This document shows, in pieces, positions 1-8,801 of a stretch of DNA of 64,000 nucleotides. Position numbers and translations under genes: made by a program. The stretch comes from Tetragenococcus koreensis. Lineage in GTDB: Bacteria; Bacillota; Bacilli; Lactobacillales; Enterococcaceae. Numbering within the stretch: the stretch's first letter is position 1; each line of letters starts with the position of its first letter. The notes under the pieces were generated by a model, which saw nothing but the letters and a program-made list of their open reading frames with translations, searched no databases and was not told the origin of the DNA. The DNA is taken from assembly GCF_003795145.1 (NCBI RefSeq), contig NZ_CP027786.1:2046001-2110000 (forward strand), written 5' to 3'.

Positions 1-40
1 TTAATTTCAAACTAAAATAATAGTCAATAAGTGGGATAAA

Positions 41-96
41 AAGTCAAAAAATATCGCAGGAAATCAATTTTTTAGCATATTGATTTCCTGCGATAT
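41..96 (-). terminator. Terminator after manA
   Basis: An 18-bp perfect stem (arms at 51-68 and 79-96, 10-nt loop) begins a few bases beyond the manA stop. Read on the minus strand it is followed by a T-rich run (TTTTTGACTT), the classic form of an intrinsic terminator. Confidence 0.85.
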
Positions 97-99
97 TCA

Positions 100-1056
100 T
101 TATTTAAGCGATTTTCCAGGTTCAGAAGCAATCAATGTGGCTTCTCCTTGTAATTCCCAACGTTCAATATCATTAGGTAAAATAAAACTTGTTCCCATGG
201 TTAATTCATACTCTTCACCTGCTGCAATCAACTTACCATATCCGTCTGTAACGGTTGCTAATGTATAAGGCGCTTGTTTTTTTAATTTAAGTGCGCCATG
301 AACTTGCCACTCGTACACATTAAAAAATTCTGTTTGCAGATAGGTAATTACCGAAGATTTCCCTTGTTTGGTTTCTGAAATATTCAACGTGTTTGCTCGT
401 GCAGGAACAGAAGTCACATCCACTGACTGCTCAATGTGCAGTTCTCTGGTATTACCTCGGTCATCTTTACGATCATAATCATAAACTCGATAAGTGGTGT
501 CTGAGCTTTGTTGTGTTTCTAAAATCATGATTCCTTCCCCGATACCATGAATTGTGCCACTTGGCACATAGAAGAAATCCCCTTTTTTAACATTGACTTT
601 ATTAAATAACTCATCCCAACGCGCTTCTTGAATCATTTGAGCCAATTCTTCGCGAGTTTTTGCCGTATGTCCATAAATGATCTGCGCGCCTGGTTTAGCA
701 TCTATGATATACCAGCATTCAGTTTTACCCAATTCTCCCTCGTGCTTTAACGCATAAGAATCATCTGGGTGAACTTGTACAGATAAATCATCTGCTGCAT
801 CTAAAATCTTAACTAACAACGGGAAAACATCTCCCTGTTGATTACCAAACAGTTCCTGATGTTCTTGCCATAGTTGGTCAAGTTTCTTTCCTTTGAAAGG
901 ACCATTTTGAATGGTACTAACGCCATGTGGATGCGCACTAATTGCCCAATCTTCTCCAATTTTTTCACTTGGCAAATCAAAATCGAATACCGTGTGTAAA
1001 GAATTTCCACCCCAAATTTTTTCTTGAAACACAGGCTCCATAAATAGTGGTTGCAT
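100..1056 (-). CDS. manA: Mannose-6-phosphate isomerase, class I
   Basis: A 318-residue type I phosphomannose isomerase, the usual length for the short Firmicutes form. It interconverts mannose-6-phosphate and fructose-6-phosphate in the cytoplasm. The cupin zinc ligands are visible as the His in VQVHPDD, the Glu in KTECWYI and the His in GTIHGIGEG. The N-terminus (PLFMEPVFQEKIWGG) is typical of the family. The ATG is preceded by AAGAGGTG. It is followed by a strong terminator and appears monocistronic. No PTS mannose genes lie next to it. Confidence 0.95.
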   Translation of the reverse strand: MQPLFMEPVFQEKIWGGNSLHTVFDFDLPSEKIGEDWAISAHPHGVSTIQNGPFKGKKLDQLWQEHQELFGNQQGDVFPLLVKILDAADDLSVQVHPDDSYALKHEGELGKTECWYIIDAKPGAQIIYGHTAKTREELAQMIQEARWDELFNKVNVKKGDFFYVPSGTIHGIGEGIMILETQQSSDTTYRVYDYDRKDDRGNTRELHIEQSVDVTSVPARANTLNISETKQGKSSVITYLQTEFFNVYEWQVHGALKLKKQAPYTLATVTDGYGKLIAAGEEYELTMGTSFILPNDIERWELQGEATLIASEPGKSLK

Positions 1057-1089
1057 AACTACACCTCTTCTTAAATAAATTCTATTTTA

Positions 1090-2097
1090 TTATAACATGC
1101 TGTACGAGTTTTTTTCACTTAGATAGCAAGTAACTAGTTCATCGCGATATTTGACATAAGCTGTTCGATGATCAACCGGATGGACGCGGTTTGATAAAAA
1201 TATGAATGCTTGCTTATTTAGTGGATCGATAGCTAAGAAACTACCGGTGTATCCCGTATGAAATAATACCCTATTCTTATCTTTAAGATCCCAGCCTAAA
1301 GTTCTGTCCCCGTTTTTAAGTGGCGTTTGATCATACAACAATTCACTAATTGTTTTTTCACTTAAAAAGCTAGTTTGATACAAATACACTTGTACAAAGC
1401 GATCTAAATCTTCAACCGTGGAAAATAGGCCAGCATTGCCCGCATGTTCTTTTAAAACTCGTGCTTTAGGATCATGGGTTTGTCCTTTTAATACTTTCCC
1501 AGAGGATAAACGTTCTGTCGGCACAACCTTATTCTTATTCCCTTGAACGGGCGAAAAACAGCTGTTAGTCATGTTTAATGGTGCTAGGACTTCTTTTTTG
1601 AAGATTGTGGTCACATTTTCTTGAAAAATTTCTTCTAACATAAAGCCTAACAAAATCATCCCACTGTCCGTATACTTCACTTTTTTACCAAGAATATCCC
1701 CTGCTTGCACAGTTAAATAAGCTTGTTTTAGCGCTTCTTTTGTTAGCTGGTCACGTTGTTTGATCCATGTAGTAATATCTGCTGTATGTGTTAATAAGTG
1801 GCGTAAAGTAACTCTGCCGTCTTGAAACTGAGGTAAATACTTTTGTAATGGATCATCCAACTGAATAACTTGCTCTTCTAGTAGACGCAAAACAACGGTG
1901 GTCGTACACACAACTTTGGTTAAAGAAGCCACATCAAATAAATGCTCTTGAGTCATGATTTCTTTTTGTGGAACCAGCGCTGCATTTCCTAACACCTTAG
2001 TCTTTCTTTTCTCATGATCAATGAAACGATAGACGACGCCAGAAAAAACATTCTTTTGCCAGCCATCATAAATTTTTTTCTGCGTCTTTGAGTACAT
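1090..2097 (-). CDS. Beta-lactamase-family (class C fold) serine hydrolase
   Basis: A 335-residue protein of the serine beta-lactamase/esterase family. The SxxK motif is SLTK at residues 58-61, the YxN-like motif is Y142-T-D, and the third motif is HTG at 280-282. There is no signal peptide or membrane segment, so it is probably cytoplasmic. Members cleave esters or small peptides; the substrate cannot be read from sequence. RBS AAGGGAAG precedes the ATG. Asp instead of Asn in the YxN motif is seen in many non-lactamase relatives, so beta-lactam resistance should not be assumed. Confidence 0.85.
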   Translation of the reverse strand: MYSKTQKKIYDGWQKNVFSGVVYRFIDHEKRKTKVLGNAALVPQKEIMTQEHLFDVASLTKVVCTTTVVLRLLEEQVIQLDDPLQKYLPQFQDGRVTLRHLLTHTADITTWIKQRDQLTKEALKQAYLTVQAGDILGKKVKYTDSGMILLGFMLEEIFQENVTTIFKKEVLAPLNMTNSCFSPVQGNKNKVVPTERLSSGKVLKGQTHDPKARVLKEHAGNAGLFSTVEDLDRFVQVYLYQTSFLSEKTISELLYDQTPLKNGDRTLGWDLKDKNRVLFHTGYTGSFLAIDPLNKQAFIFLSNRVHPVDHRTAYVKYRDELVTCYLSEKNSYSML

Positions 2098-2119
2098 AAT
2101 CTTCCCTTCTACAACTTAT

Positions 2120-2145
2120 AAAAAAACACGCGCAAAAAACGCGTG
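2120..2145 (-). terminator. Terminator after the VOC gene
   Basis: Short GC-rich hairpin (CACGCG / CGCGTG, 7-nt loop) touching the stop codon of the VOC gene. It is followed on the minus strand by six T residues. Confidence 0.75.
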
Positions 2146-2949
2146 CTACTTGTCACTTTTACGAACAAACCACCATTCAACGCCGGCCGGATCATAAACA
2201 GTAAGGATTGATTTTTTCTTATCGATATAAAAATCTTGCTTGTTTTCAGCTAAACGTTTTTCCAACGCAACTAGTTCTTCACTTGTTATGACCAAACGAA
2301 TAATTTCAAGTCCTAGAACTTCAGTACTTGCAATATCAAACGGTTGATCGTGAATGACATGCAAAATAACATCCAGATCAGAATTTTCTGCTTCTTCTTT
2401 ACCTAGGTAAAATCCCAAGGCATTTTGCAAGAAATTCTCTTCTGTTTTTGCTTCGGTAACATTCAAATGCACTTGTTGAAATGAAGCATCCTTTGATAAA
2501 TTAGTAAACTTTCCAGTTGCTAAGGACAGGAGCTGTTCATCGTTTTTTACTTCTTTTTCACCTATATTTGCAACAATTTCCAAACGATTTTTTTCTGGAT
2601 CATCTACTAATAACCGCGCTTTTTCATCATAGGACGTTTGGACAATCGGATAGGAGGATTCTTTAAGACGATGGTATACATCACTTAGCTCCTCTACACT
2701 GGAAACTGCTAATGTAAACTGCTTCAGTTTTTTAACTTCCCCGAAGTGTTCTTCAGCCCGCGGACTTTCTTCCAACCATAAATATTCTGCTTTATTTTCT
2801 TTTAAACCCATAATCGCCAAAGCATTTTCTTCTGTCTTTAAGGCAAAGCCAATCATATCTTTGTAAAATGTAATCATTTGGTCGCGATCTTTTACCCGTA
2901 TGCCTATGGTAACTTGTTCTGCATTATCTGCTAAAGTAAAAACTGACAT
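2146..2949 (-). CDS. Two-domain VOC (glyoxalase/dioxygenase fold) protein
   Basis: A 267-residue protein with two vicinal-oxygen-chelate modules. The first (about residues 10-130) opens with VTIGIRVKDRDQMITFYKD and the second (about 155-265) with FQQVHLNVTEAKTEENFL, ending in YDPAGVEWWFV. Family members include glyoxalases, ring-cleavage dioxygenases and resistance proteins; CatE-like catechol dioxygenases share this duplicated layout. The second module lacks an obvious full metal triad, so activity is uncertain. It is divergent from hit and has its own terminator. Confidence 0.8.
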   Translation of the reverse strand: MSVFTLADNAEQVTIGIRVKDRDQMITFYKDMIGFALKTEENALAIMGLKENKAEYLWLEESPRAEEHFGEVKKLKQFTLAVSSVEELSDVYHRLKESSYPIVQTSYDEKARLLVDDPEKNRLEIVANIGEKEVKNDEQLLSLATGKFTNLSKDASFQQVHLNVTEAKTEENFLQNALGFYLGKEEAENSDLDVILHVIHDQPFDIASTEVLGLEIIRLVITSEELVALEKRLAENKQDFYIDKKKSILTVYDPAGVEWWFVRKSDK

Positions 2950-3128
2950 CTTATTCCATTTCCCCCTTGCTTATTCTCAAACCATTGTACTGATAAATCC
3001 GTTTTCTTTCAACTAATAACTTAAAATCACGCTTTTTTCTATACTAAAGACCAAAATTATCCGTTTCATGTTATCCTTTCAAAAAATATGGTAAAGTAAG
3101 AATAAGAGAAAAAAGGAGGTACTTTTAT

Positions 3129-3554
3129 ATGAATGATTGTATTTTTTGTAAAATAAGAGATCAAGAAATTCCCAGTTACAAAGTTTACGAAGATGAAAAA
3201 GTATATGCATTTTTGGATATGACTCAAGTAACTAAGGGACATACCTTGGTTATTCCTAAAAAACATGTCAGTGATATTTTTGAATTCAACGAACAATTAG
3301 CTGCTGATTTGTTTACCCGTATCCCAAAAGTTTCTCAAGCTTTACAGACAGCCTTTCCAGAAATGCAAGGGATCAATATTATTAATAATAATAAAGAAAT
3401 TGCTTATCAGTCAGTGTTTCATTCTCACGTTCATTTAATTCCTCGCTATGGTAAAGAGGATGATTTTTCGATGCATTTTGGTGATCATTCAGAGCAATAT
3501 AGTCCAGAAGAAATGACAAAAATTGCACAAACTATTAAAGAGCAGGTGAGCTAA
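3129..3554 (+). CDS. hit: HIT family nucleotide-binding hydrolase
   Basis: A 141-residue histidine-triad protein. The N-terminal zinc motif begins CIFCKI, and the catalytic triad is HSHVHLIP near residues 98-105. HIT proteins hydrolyse nucleoside phosphoramidates and dinucleoside polyphosphates in the cytoplasm. A strong RBS (AAAGGAGGT) precedes the ATG. It sits one base from the yhaH-like gene and is likely co-transcribed with it; the hit-yhaH-prsA order matches Bacillus subtilis. Confidence 0.93.
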   Translation: MNDCIFCKIRDQEIPSYKVYEDEKVYAFLDMTQVTKGHTLVIPKKHVSDIFEFNEQLAADLFTRIPKVSQALQTAFPEMQGINIINNNKEIAYQSVFHSHVHLIPRYGKEDDFSMHFGDHSEQYSPEEMTKIAQTIKEQVS

Positions 3555-3555
3555 G

Positions 3556-3942
3556 ATGATAAAAAACTTTATAAAGGGTTTAGTTTTTGGCGCTAGTGTA
3601 GGAAGTATTGGGGGGCTATTTTGGGCACCTAGAAGCGGAAAAGAAACCCAACAACTGATGAAAGATTATGTTGACGAAGTCAGTGACTCGCTGGATGATG
3701 CAACAGATTCAGCTAAAGAATTACAGCAAAGCGTTACAAATTTTGGCAAAGAAATGAATCATACTCAAAAAACTATTCAAGAAACTATTCCTTCTGTAAT
3801 GGATTCTTTGCAAAAAGATGTCGAAGCATTCAAATTTCAAGCTCAACCACGTATCGATCGAGCAAATGAACAGGCTCAAGAATTACAAACACATATTGCC
3901 GATTTTTCTGTAAACACTTCAGAAAGTACTACGGAGGATTAA
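3556..3942 (+). CDS. YtxH/YhaH-like membrane-anchored coiled-coil protein
   Basis: A 128-residue protein with one glycine-rich N-terminal membrane segment (about residues 5-25), the APRSGKET signature of YtxH-domain proteins, and a long charged helix likely to form a coiled coil. Function of the family is poorly known; members are often linked to stress or to the cell envelope. It starts one base after hit and lies before prsA, as yhaH does in Bacillus. AGGTGA inside the end of hit serves as RBS. Confidence 0.82.
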   Translation: MIKNFIKGLVFGASVGSIGGLFWAPRSGKETQQLMKDYVDEVSDSLDDATDSAKELQQSVTNFGKEMNHTQKTIQETIPSVMDSLQKDVEAFKFQAQPRIDRANEQAQELQTHIADFSVNTSESTTED

Positions 3943-4069
3943 ATCTAAAAAGAATTATGTGCAATGTTTGAATTTTATTGGAAAGTTTTTGCCAAAGCTT
4001 TCCAATCCAAAAAGAACTGTGATATAGTAAACCCTGTTAATATTTAATCTATAGATAACAGGAGTGCAT

Positions 4070-5053
4070 ATGAACATGAAAAAGAAAAAAATCATTTTAT
4101 CAATGACTTGCTTGCTAAGTGTTTTTGGCTTGGCTGCTTGTTCTGGGGACTCGGATACAGATGACGAAATTGCTACCATGAAAGGTGATACAATAACTGT
4201 TGGTGATTTTTACGATAAAGCAAAAACCGACCAAAACAACCAGCAAATCGTATTAGATATGATTATCTCCCAAGTCTTTACAGAGAAATATGGCGATGAA
4301 GTTTCAGATGACGAAGTAGATCAACAAATTACAGATACTTTCGGTGACGAAGATACCTTAAACCAACAATTAGAAGCTTCGCAAATGAGCCGAGATGAAT
4401 TAGAAGAAACCTACAGACAAAGTTTAGCTGTACAAAAAGGTTTAGAAGATCATGTTAATTTAACTGATGATGACTTAAAAGAGGCATGGGAATCTTATCA
4501 TCCGCAAGTTGAAGCACAACTAATTGCAGTTACATCTGAAGATGACGCTAATGAAGTCAAAGATGAAGTAGATGAAGATGACGCTGACTTTGGTAAAATC
4601 GCCGAAGAAAATTCCATTGCTCCTTCCAAAGAAGATGATGGAAATGTAAAATTTGATTCCACAACTCCTGCCGAAGAAGTTCCGGATGAAGTCAAAGAAG
4701 AAGCTTGGGATATGGAAGACGGAGATATCTCTGATCCAATTGCTGTTGAATCTGACTATGGTTCTGGCTACTATATCTTAAAAATGAACAAGAACCAAGA
4801 TAAGGGTAACGATATGGACAAATATGAAGATGAAATCCAAGAAGTTGCCACAGATAATAAAATAAATGATCAAGAGTTTACTACACAAGTCATTGGTGAA
4901 GAATTACAAGATGCTAACGTAAAAATTCAAGATGAAGCTTTCAGTGATGTATTGGCTCAATTTACTGATGCAGCTAATAGTGATGATAGCTCTTCTGATT
5001 CTGCTGATGAAGAATCAACCGAAGCAACTGAAACTGAAGAATCTAGTGATTAA
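4070..5053 (+). CDS. prsA: PrsA foldase lipoprotein (peptidyl-prolyl isomerase)
   Basis: Lipoprotein foldase that helps exported proteins fold at the outer face of the membrane. The signal peptide ends in a lipobox (LAAC), a parvulin-like region lies around residues 135-235, and the C-terminal tail is Ser/Asp/Glu-rich. A GTG six bases upstream overlaps the RBS (ACAGGAG), so the ATG at 4070 is chosen. The mature protein is unusually acidic (runs such as DEVDEDDADF), compatible with a halotolerant host. A strong bidirectional terminator follows. Confidence 0.93.
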   Translation: MNMKKKKIILSMTCLLSVFGLAACSGDSDTDDEIATMKGDTITVGDFYDKAKTDQNNQQIVLDMIISQVFTEKYGDEVSDDEVDQQITDTFGDEDTLNQQLEASQMSRDELEETYRQSLAVQKGLEDHVNLTDDDLKEAWESYHPQVEAQLIAVTSEDDANEVKDEVDEDDADFGKIAEENSIAPSKEDDGNVKFDSTTPAEEVPDEVKEEAWDMEDGDISDPIAVESDYGSGYYILKMNKNQDKGNDMDKYEDEIQEVATDNKINDQEFTTQVIGEELQDANVKIQDEAFSDVLAQFTDAANSDDSSSDSADEESTEATETEESSD

Positions 5054-5067
5054 CCATTTAAGAAAAT

Positions 5068-5118
5068 AAAAAAGTTCCCTGGAAAGTTTTCATTTAATAA
5101 CTTTCCAGGGAACTTTTT
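5068..5118. terminator. Bidirectional terminator between prsA and yhaM
   Basis: Perfect 16-bp stem (5071-5086 with 5101-5116) flanked by A-run and T-run on both sides, placed between convergent genes. It can terminate both transcripts. Confidence 0.9.
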
Positions 5119-5141
5119 CTACTTATATAGAAACTTTCTTG

Positions 5142-6131
5142 CTATTCAACATTTTTGGGTACATAAAAACTACGATTATCCATTCCAAAAATCCGCTCTG
5201 TATATTCTCCAGGTTCTGTTTTGGAAATAGCATTGTTCAACATTTGCATAGAAGCGTCAATGTTATCAATCTGATGTAAAATTTCTGCTTCCATTATTCG
5301 TGGACGTACAGGAGAACCGTAATCCAATTGTCCATGATGGGCTAAGACCATATGACGTAACACGACAATATCTTCGGTACTTTCGTCAATTTTTAATGCT
5401 AGACAAGCTTTGGTGATTTCTTCATCTACTAAAACCAAATGACCCACAAGGTTTCCTACCACCGTATACTCGGTTGCCATCGCACCACTTAGCTCAATTA
5501 CTTTGCCCAAATCATGCAAAATAACCCCAGCATAAAGCAACGAAGCATCTAATTGCGGATATTCGTTTACCAAACTTTTACCTAGGTGTAACATAGTTGT
5601 TGTATGATAAGCTAATCCACCGGCAAATGCATGATGGTTTTTTTTAGCAGCCGGATATTCAAAGAATTCTTTTTTATATTTGTTTAGTAGAAATCGAACA
5701 ATACGGTTCCAATGAGGATTGGTAATTTCAAATATTGTTTGGTTTATATCTTCTTCCATCGCTTCTTTTTTGACCGGTGCCCGTTCCATAAACAAGCTAG
5801 GATCATTAGGTTCTTCGGGGTTAGTTAACCTCAACTTATAGATTTTCACCTGGGGATTACCTTGGTAAACTTCTCTTTTTCCAGTTAAATGGACGACCCG
5901 TCCAACTTCAAAACGCTGAATTTCATCATTTGAAGCGTCCCAAAATTTCCCGTCGATTGAACCTGAATTATCCTGGAAAGTAAAAGCAATAAATGTCTTC
6001 CCATTTTTTGCAATACGTACATCTGCGGTTTTGATTAGTACAAAGCCTTGAAAATCTTCATCTACAACTAAATCTCGAATTTTTTTCATTTTACTTGCCG
6101 ATTGCCTGCCTTTGCAAGCATCGTTTTTCAC
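5142..6131 (-). CDS. yhaM: 3'-5' exoribonuclease YhaM family
   Basis: OB-fold RNA-binding domain (about residues 25-110) followed by an HD phosphohydrolase domain. HHAFAGGLAYHT, VILHDLGK and MVLAHHG supply the metal ligands. YhaM proteins trim RNA and single-stranded DNA 3' ends. Two starts are possible: GTG at 6131 with AAAGGA almost touching it, and ATG at 6089. The second gives about 315 residues, the family's usual length, beginning MKKIRDLV, but has only a weak RBS. It is the last gene of a yhaO-yhaN-yhaM operon. Confidence 0.92.
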   Translation of the reverse strand: MKNDACKGRQSASKMKKIRDLVVDEDFQGFVLIKTADVRIAKNGKTFIAFTFQDNSGSIDGKFWDASNDEIQRFEVGRVVHLTGKREVYQGNPQVKIYKLRLTNPEEPNDPSLFMERAPVKKEAMEEDINQTIFEITNPHWNRIVRFLLNKYKKEFFEYPAAKKNHHAFAGGLAYHTTTMLHLGKSLVNEYPQLDASLLYAGVILHDLGKVIELSGAMATEYTVVGNLVGHLVLVDEEITKACLALKIDESTEDIVVLRHMVLAHHGQLDYGSPVRPRIMEAEILHQIDNIDASMQMLNNAISKTEPGEYTERIFGMDNRSFYVPKNVE

Positions 6132-6140
6132 ATCCTTTAT

Positions 6141-8801
6141 TTAAAATTTAATGACTGACTGCTCTAGCCTTTGATAATAGCTTACCATTTCTTTATCAGA
6201 TGACAAACAAATAACTTGGTAATCTTTACCAAATTCCTCAAGTAATTTAGCCAAATTTTCTTTTCTCGTACTATCATAATGAAGCCAACCATCGTCAATG
6301 ATTACTGGAGAAATACTACGTTCTTTTTGCATGAAAAGATAAGCAAAGCGAATTGCCATGATTAATTGATCTTTTGTTCCGGTTGATAATTCATAAATCG
6401 CAAATGTTTCTTCTTTTGAAACAGCATTGATAACGCCATCTACCAATAGTACTTTTTGATAATGCCCATTTGTCAATAGGGCAAAATAGTAAGACGTTTG
6501 TTTAAATAACTGAGGTAGTTGTTGTTCGGATAATTCTGACGCTAAATCACTTAAAAAGGCAATTAGCAATTGATTAGTGCTCCATTTCAAAGCTGTCTCA
6601 TGGATTTCTGATAGCATGCGATTTTCTTCTTGATAGAGCATGTCTAATGTACCATTTTTTTGTAAATACTCCACTTGTAACTGTAAACGTTGTTTTTCTT
6701 CTAGCACTTGATTGGTCTGCTCCTGGATCTTTTCTTGTGTTGCTTGATTTTCAGCTAAATATTGCGTCAATTGTTCATGGGTTATGTCTTTAGGAAAAAT
6801 AGGATGTAAAATAGCAGCCAATTCATCTTTTCTGGTCAGCTTTTTTTGTCTAGCTTCCCACTGCTTTATCCACAATGGAATTTCAGTAGGTTGTTCCAGA
6901 CCAACCATTTCTAATAAAGTAGTATAGTCAGCAAATAACTGATTTCGCTCTTCTTTATTTTGTTTTAGCTGTTGTGCCAGCAACGTACTCGGTTGCTGCA
7001 AACGTGTCATTTTCGTTTCTTGCATCTGAGCGGAAAATTTTTGAACAATCTCTTGTTTTTCTGACAGTTCCTTATTTGCTATAGGTAACCACTCTGCTAG
7101 AAATTGAAAACGTGCTTCTAGCTCATTTCTTTGCTTGTTTGCTGTTGTCAGTTGACCTTGTATAGAGGCATAATCTGATATTGCTTTTTCATATTTTTCT
7201 TGGTCATTTCGATAAGTTTGAACGATAACATGCCAATCTTGCATGGTATTATCTTGGCCAAAAGCAGCTTGTAGTTCAGTGTTGAGTTTTTGCTCTTGTT
7301 GCTTTAATCTTTTTAAGTTATTTTCTTCATTGAATATTTCTTCTGCATAAGAATCTAATTGAAGTAACTTTTCTTGCCAAGTTGGCTTAATTTTAGAAGA
7401 CGGATTTTTCTTTTGATAGCTTTTTAGCGCTGCTATTCCCAGACTCATTATACCAATTGCAAAGGTGATCAGATTTAGTGGCATCGATAAAAACCATCCT
7501 GCAGCAATAAAGGAAAAACCAATGCCTAAAGTAAGGAATAATGATCCTTTTTGTGTTTTGGCAGAGTTTAGTAATTCAGGATATTTTTTCTCTAACTGGT
7601 CAATTTCTTCTTCAGCTAGCCGTCTTCTTTCTTTCAACCACTGAATTTGCAACTCTTTTTGGCTTATCTGTTCATTCAACTGCTCGACCTTGCTTATTGC
7701 TGAATCAATAGAATCAGTTAAATCTTGTGGCGGTGTTTGTTCTGTCCAACCCCATTTTTGCTTTAAATTAAGCAGTATTTGGTCAAGATCCTCTTTATTT
7801 TGAAAAAGTTGCTGTTTTTCATCTTTCAGTCGCATAATAGGGACATCCAAATGTAATAGATCTTGTATCTTTTTTTCGTGGTCTAAATAAAAGAAATAAC
7901 GATCAGACTCTTGCCCTTGTTCAAGTTGAGCGAGCTCGTCTTCTTTTTTTTGGATTTTTTCAGTAAGATTTTGGTATTCGTGATAAAAGTGACGAAGTTC
8001 TTTTTGCTCTTCTTCTGAAACGCGACTTTTTTCCATGGCTCGCAATTCCAGCCATTCTTCATATAAGGACCAATGTGATTTTTTTTGATTTAAACTTTTT
8101 TCTTCTGTTTGCAATTTCTTTTGTTCTTCGGATAGATCTTGTAACTCTTGGTCAAAATCCGCTATTTTTTGGTAAGCTTTTTGAACATTCTCTTCTTCTG
8201 CTTCTTGTTGTTGTATCGTTTCCTTTAAGTCTTGCCAGCTTCTTAACTGTTGATTCAAGGTTAGCTTTTTAGCCCGTGGCTTAAATAACTGTTGATTTTC
8301 CTTTTGATATGTTTGTATTTTTTCCATCAATTGCTGGCTACCAGTGATACCTAAAGAAATCAGCGATGTTTGGAGTTCTTTTTCTTCCAAGCGATCGATT
8401 TGTGTAAGTTGTTCTTGCTGAAAAGTAAAAACATCTTGGAAGACAACTTTATTTAACGGCGCCAAAATTTCAGTTAAAATTTTTTCATCTTTTTCAGCGC
8501 CTTCGATGAAAAGTTTCGCTTTACCTCGATTGACTTTACGAAAACGCTCAATTAATATCTCACCATAAGGTTCAACAATTAACCAAAGACGTCCGCCATA
8601 AGCAGCGCCATCACGTGGTGTATAGTCTCTTTTCTTACTACTTTTTTTGGAAAAACCAAAAAGCATAGTCAAAATAAATTGATACAGGGTCGATTTACCT
8701 ACTTCATTATCACCATAAAAAAGTTGGTTACCAGACAAAAATTCAAATGTTTGATTGCGATAGTGACCAAACCCCGTGATCTCAGCCTTCTTTAGTTCCA
8801 T
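6141..8801 (-). CDS. yhaN: YhaN, SbcC/Rad50-like AAA ATPase with membrane hairpin
   Basis: An 886-residue SMC-like ATPase. Walker A lies at residues 30-38 (GDNEVGKST), long Q/E/K-rich coiled coils follow, two hydrophobic helices lie around residues 424-462, then a second coiled coil, an ABC signature-like LSTGTKDQL and Walker B (PVIIDDGW). The membrane hairpin in place of a zinc hook is characteristic of YhaN rather than SbcC. It probably forms a nuclease complex with YhaO. Its start overlaps the yhaO end by 20 bases, indicating translational coupling. Confidence 0.92.
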   Translation of the reverse strand: MELKKAEITGFGHYRNQTFEFLSGNQLFYGDNEVGKSTLYQFILTMLFGFSKKSSKKRDYTPRDGAAYGGRLWLIVEPYGEILIERFRKVNRGKAKLFIEGAEKDEKILTEILAPLNKVVFQDVFTFQQEQLTQIDRLEEKELQTSLISLGITGSQQLMEKIQTYQKENQQLFKPRAKKLTLNQQLRSWQDLKETIQQQEAEEENVQKAYQKIADFDQELQDLSEEQKKLQTEEKSLNQKKSHWSLYEEWLELRAMEKSRVSEEEQKELRHFYHEYQNLTEKIQKKEDELAQLEQGQESDRYFFYLDHEKKIQDLLHLDVPIMRLKDEKQQLFQNKEDLDQILLNLKQKWGWTEQTPPQDLTDSIDSAISKVEQLNEQISQKELQIQWLKERRRLAEEEIDQLEKKYPELLNSAKTQKGSLFLTLGIGFSFIAAGWFLSMPLNLITFAIGIMSLGIAALKSYQKKNPSSKIKPTWQEKLLQLDSYAEEIFNEENNLKRLKQQEQKLNTELQAAFGQDNTMQDWHVIVQTYRNDQEKYEKAISDYASIQGQLTTANKQRNELEARFQFLAEWLPIANKELSEKQEIVQKFSAQMQETKMTRLQQPSTLLAQQLKQNKEERNQLFADYTTLLEMVGLEQPTEIPLWIKQWEARQKKLTRKDELAAILHPIFPKDITHEQLTQYLAENQATQEKIQEQTNQVLEEKQRLQLQVEYLQKNGTLDMLYQEENRMLSEIHETALKWSTNQLLIAFLSDLASELSEQQLPQLFKQTSYYFALLTNGHYQKVLLVDGVINAVSKEETFAIYELSTGTKDQLIMAIRFAYLFMQKERSISPVIIDDGWLHYDSTRKENLAKLLEEFGKDYQVICLSSDKEMVSYYQRLEQSVIKF

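Noticed and set aside
1090-2097. Possible beta-lactam resistance gene
   Set aside because: No signal peptide and an atypical second motif; the fold is shared by many esterases and peptidases.
3976-4006. Hairpin TGGAAAG / CTTTCCA between the yhaH-like gene and prsA
   Set aside because: No T run follows, so it is not supported as a terminator; it resembles the arms of the prsA terminator only by sharing GGAAAG.
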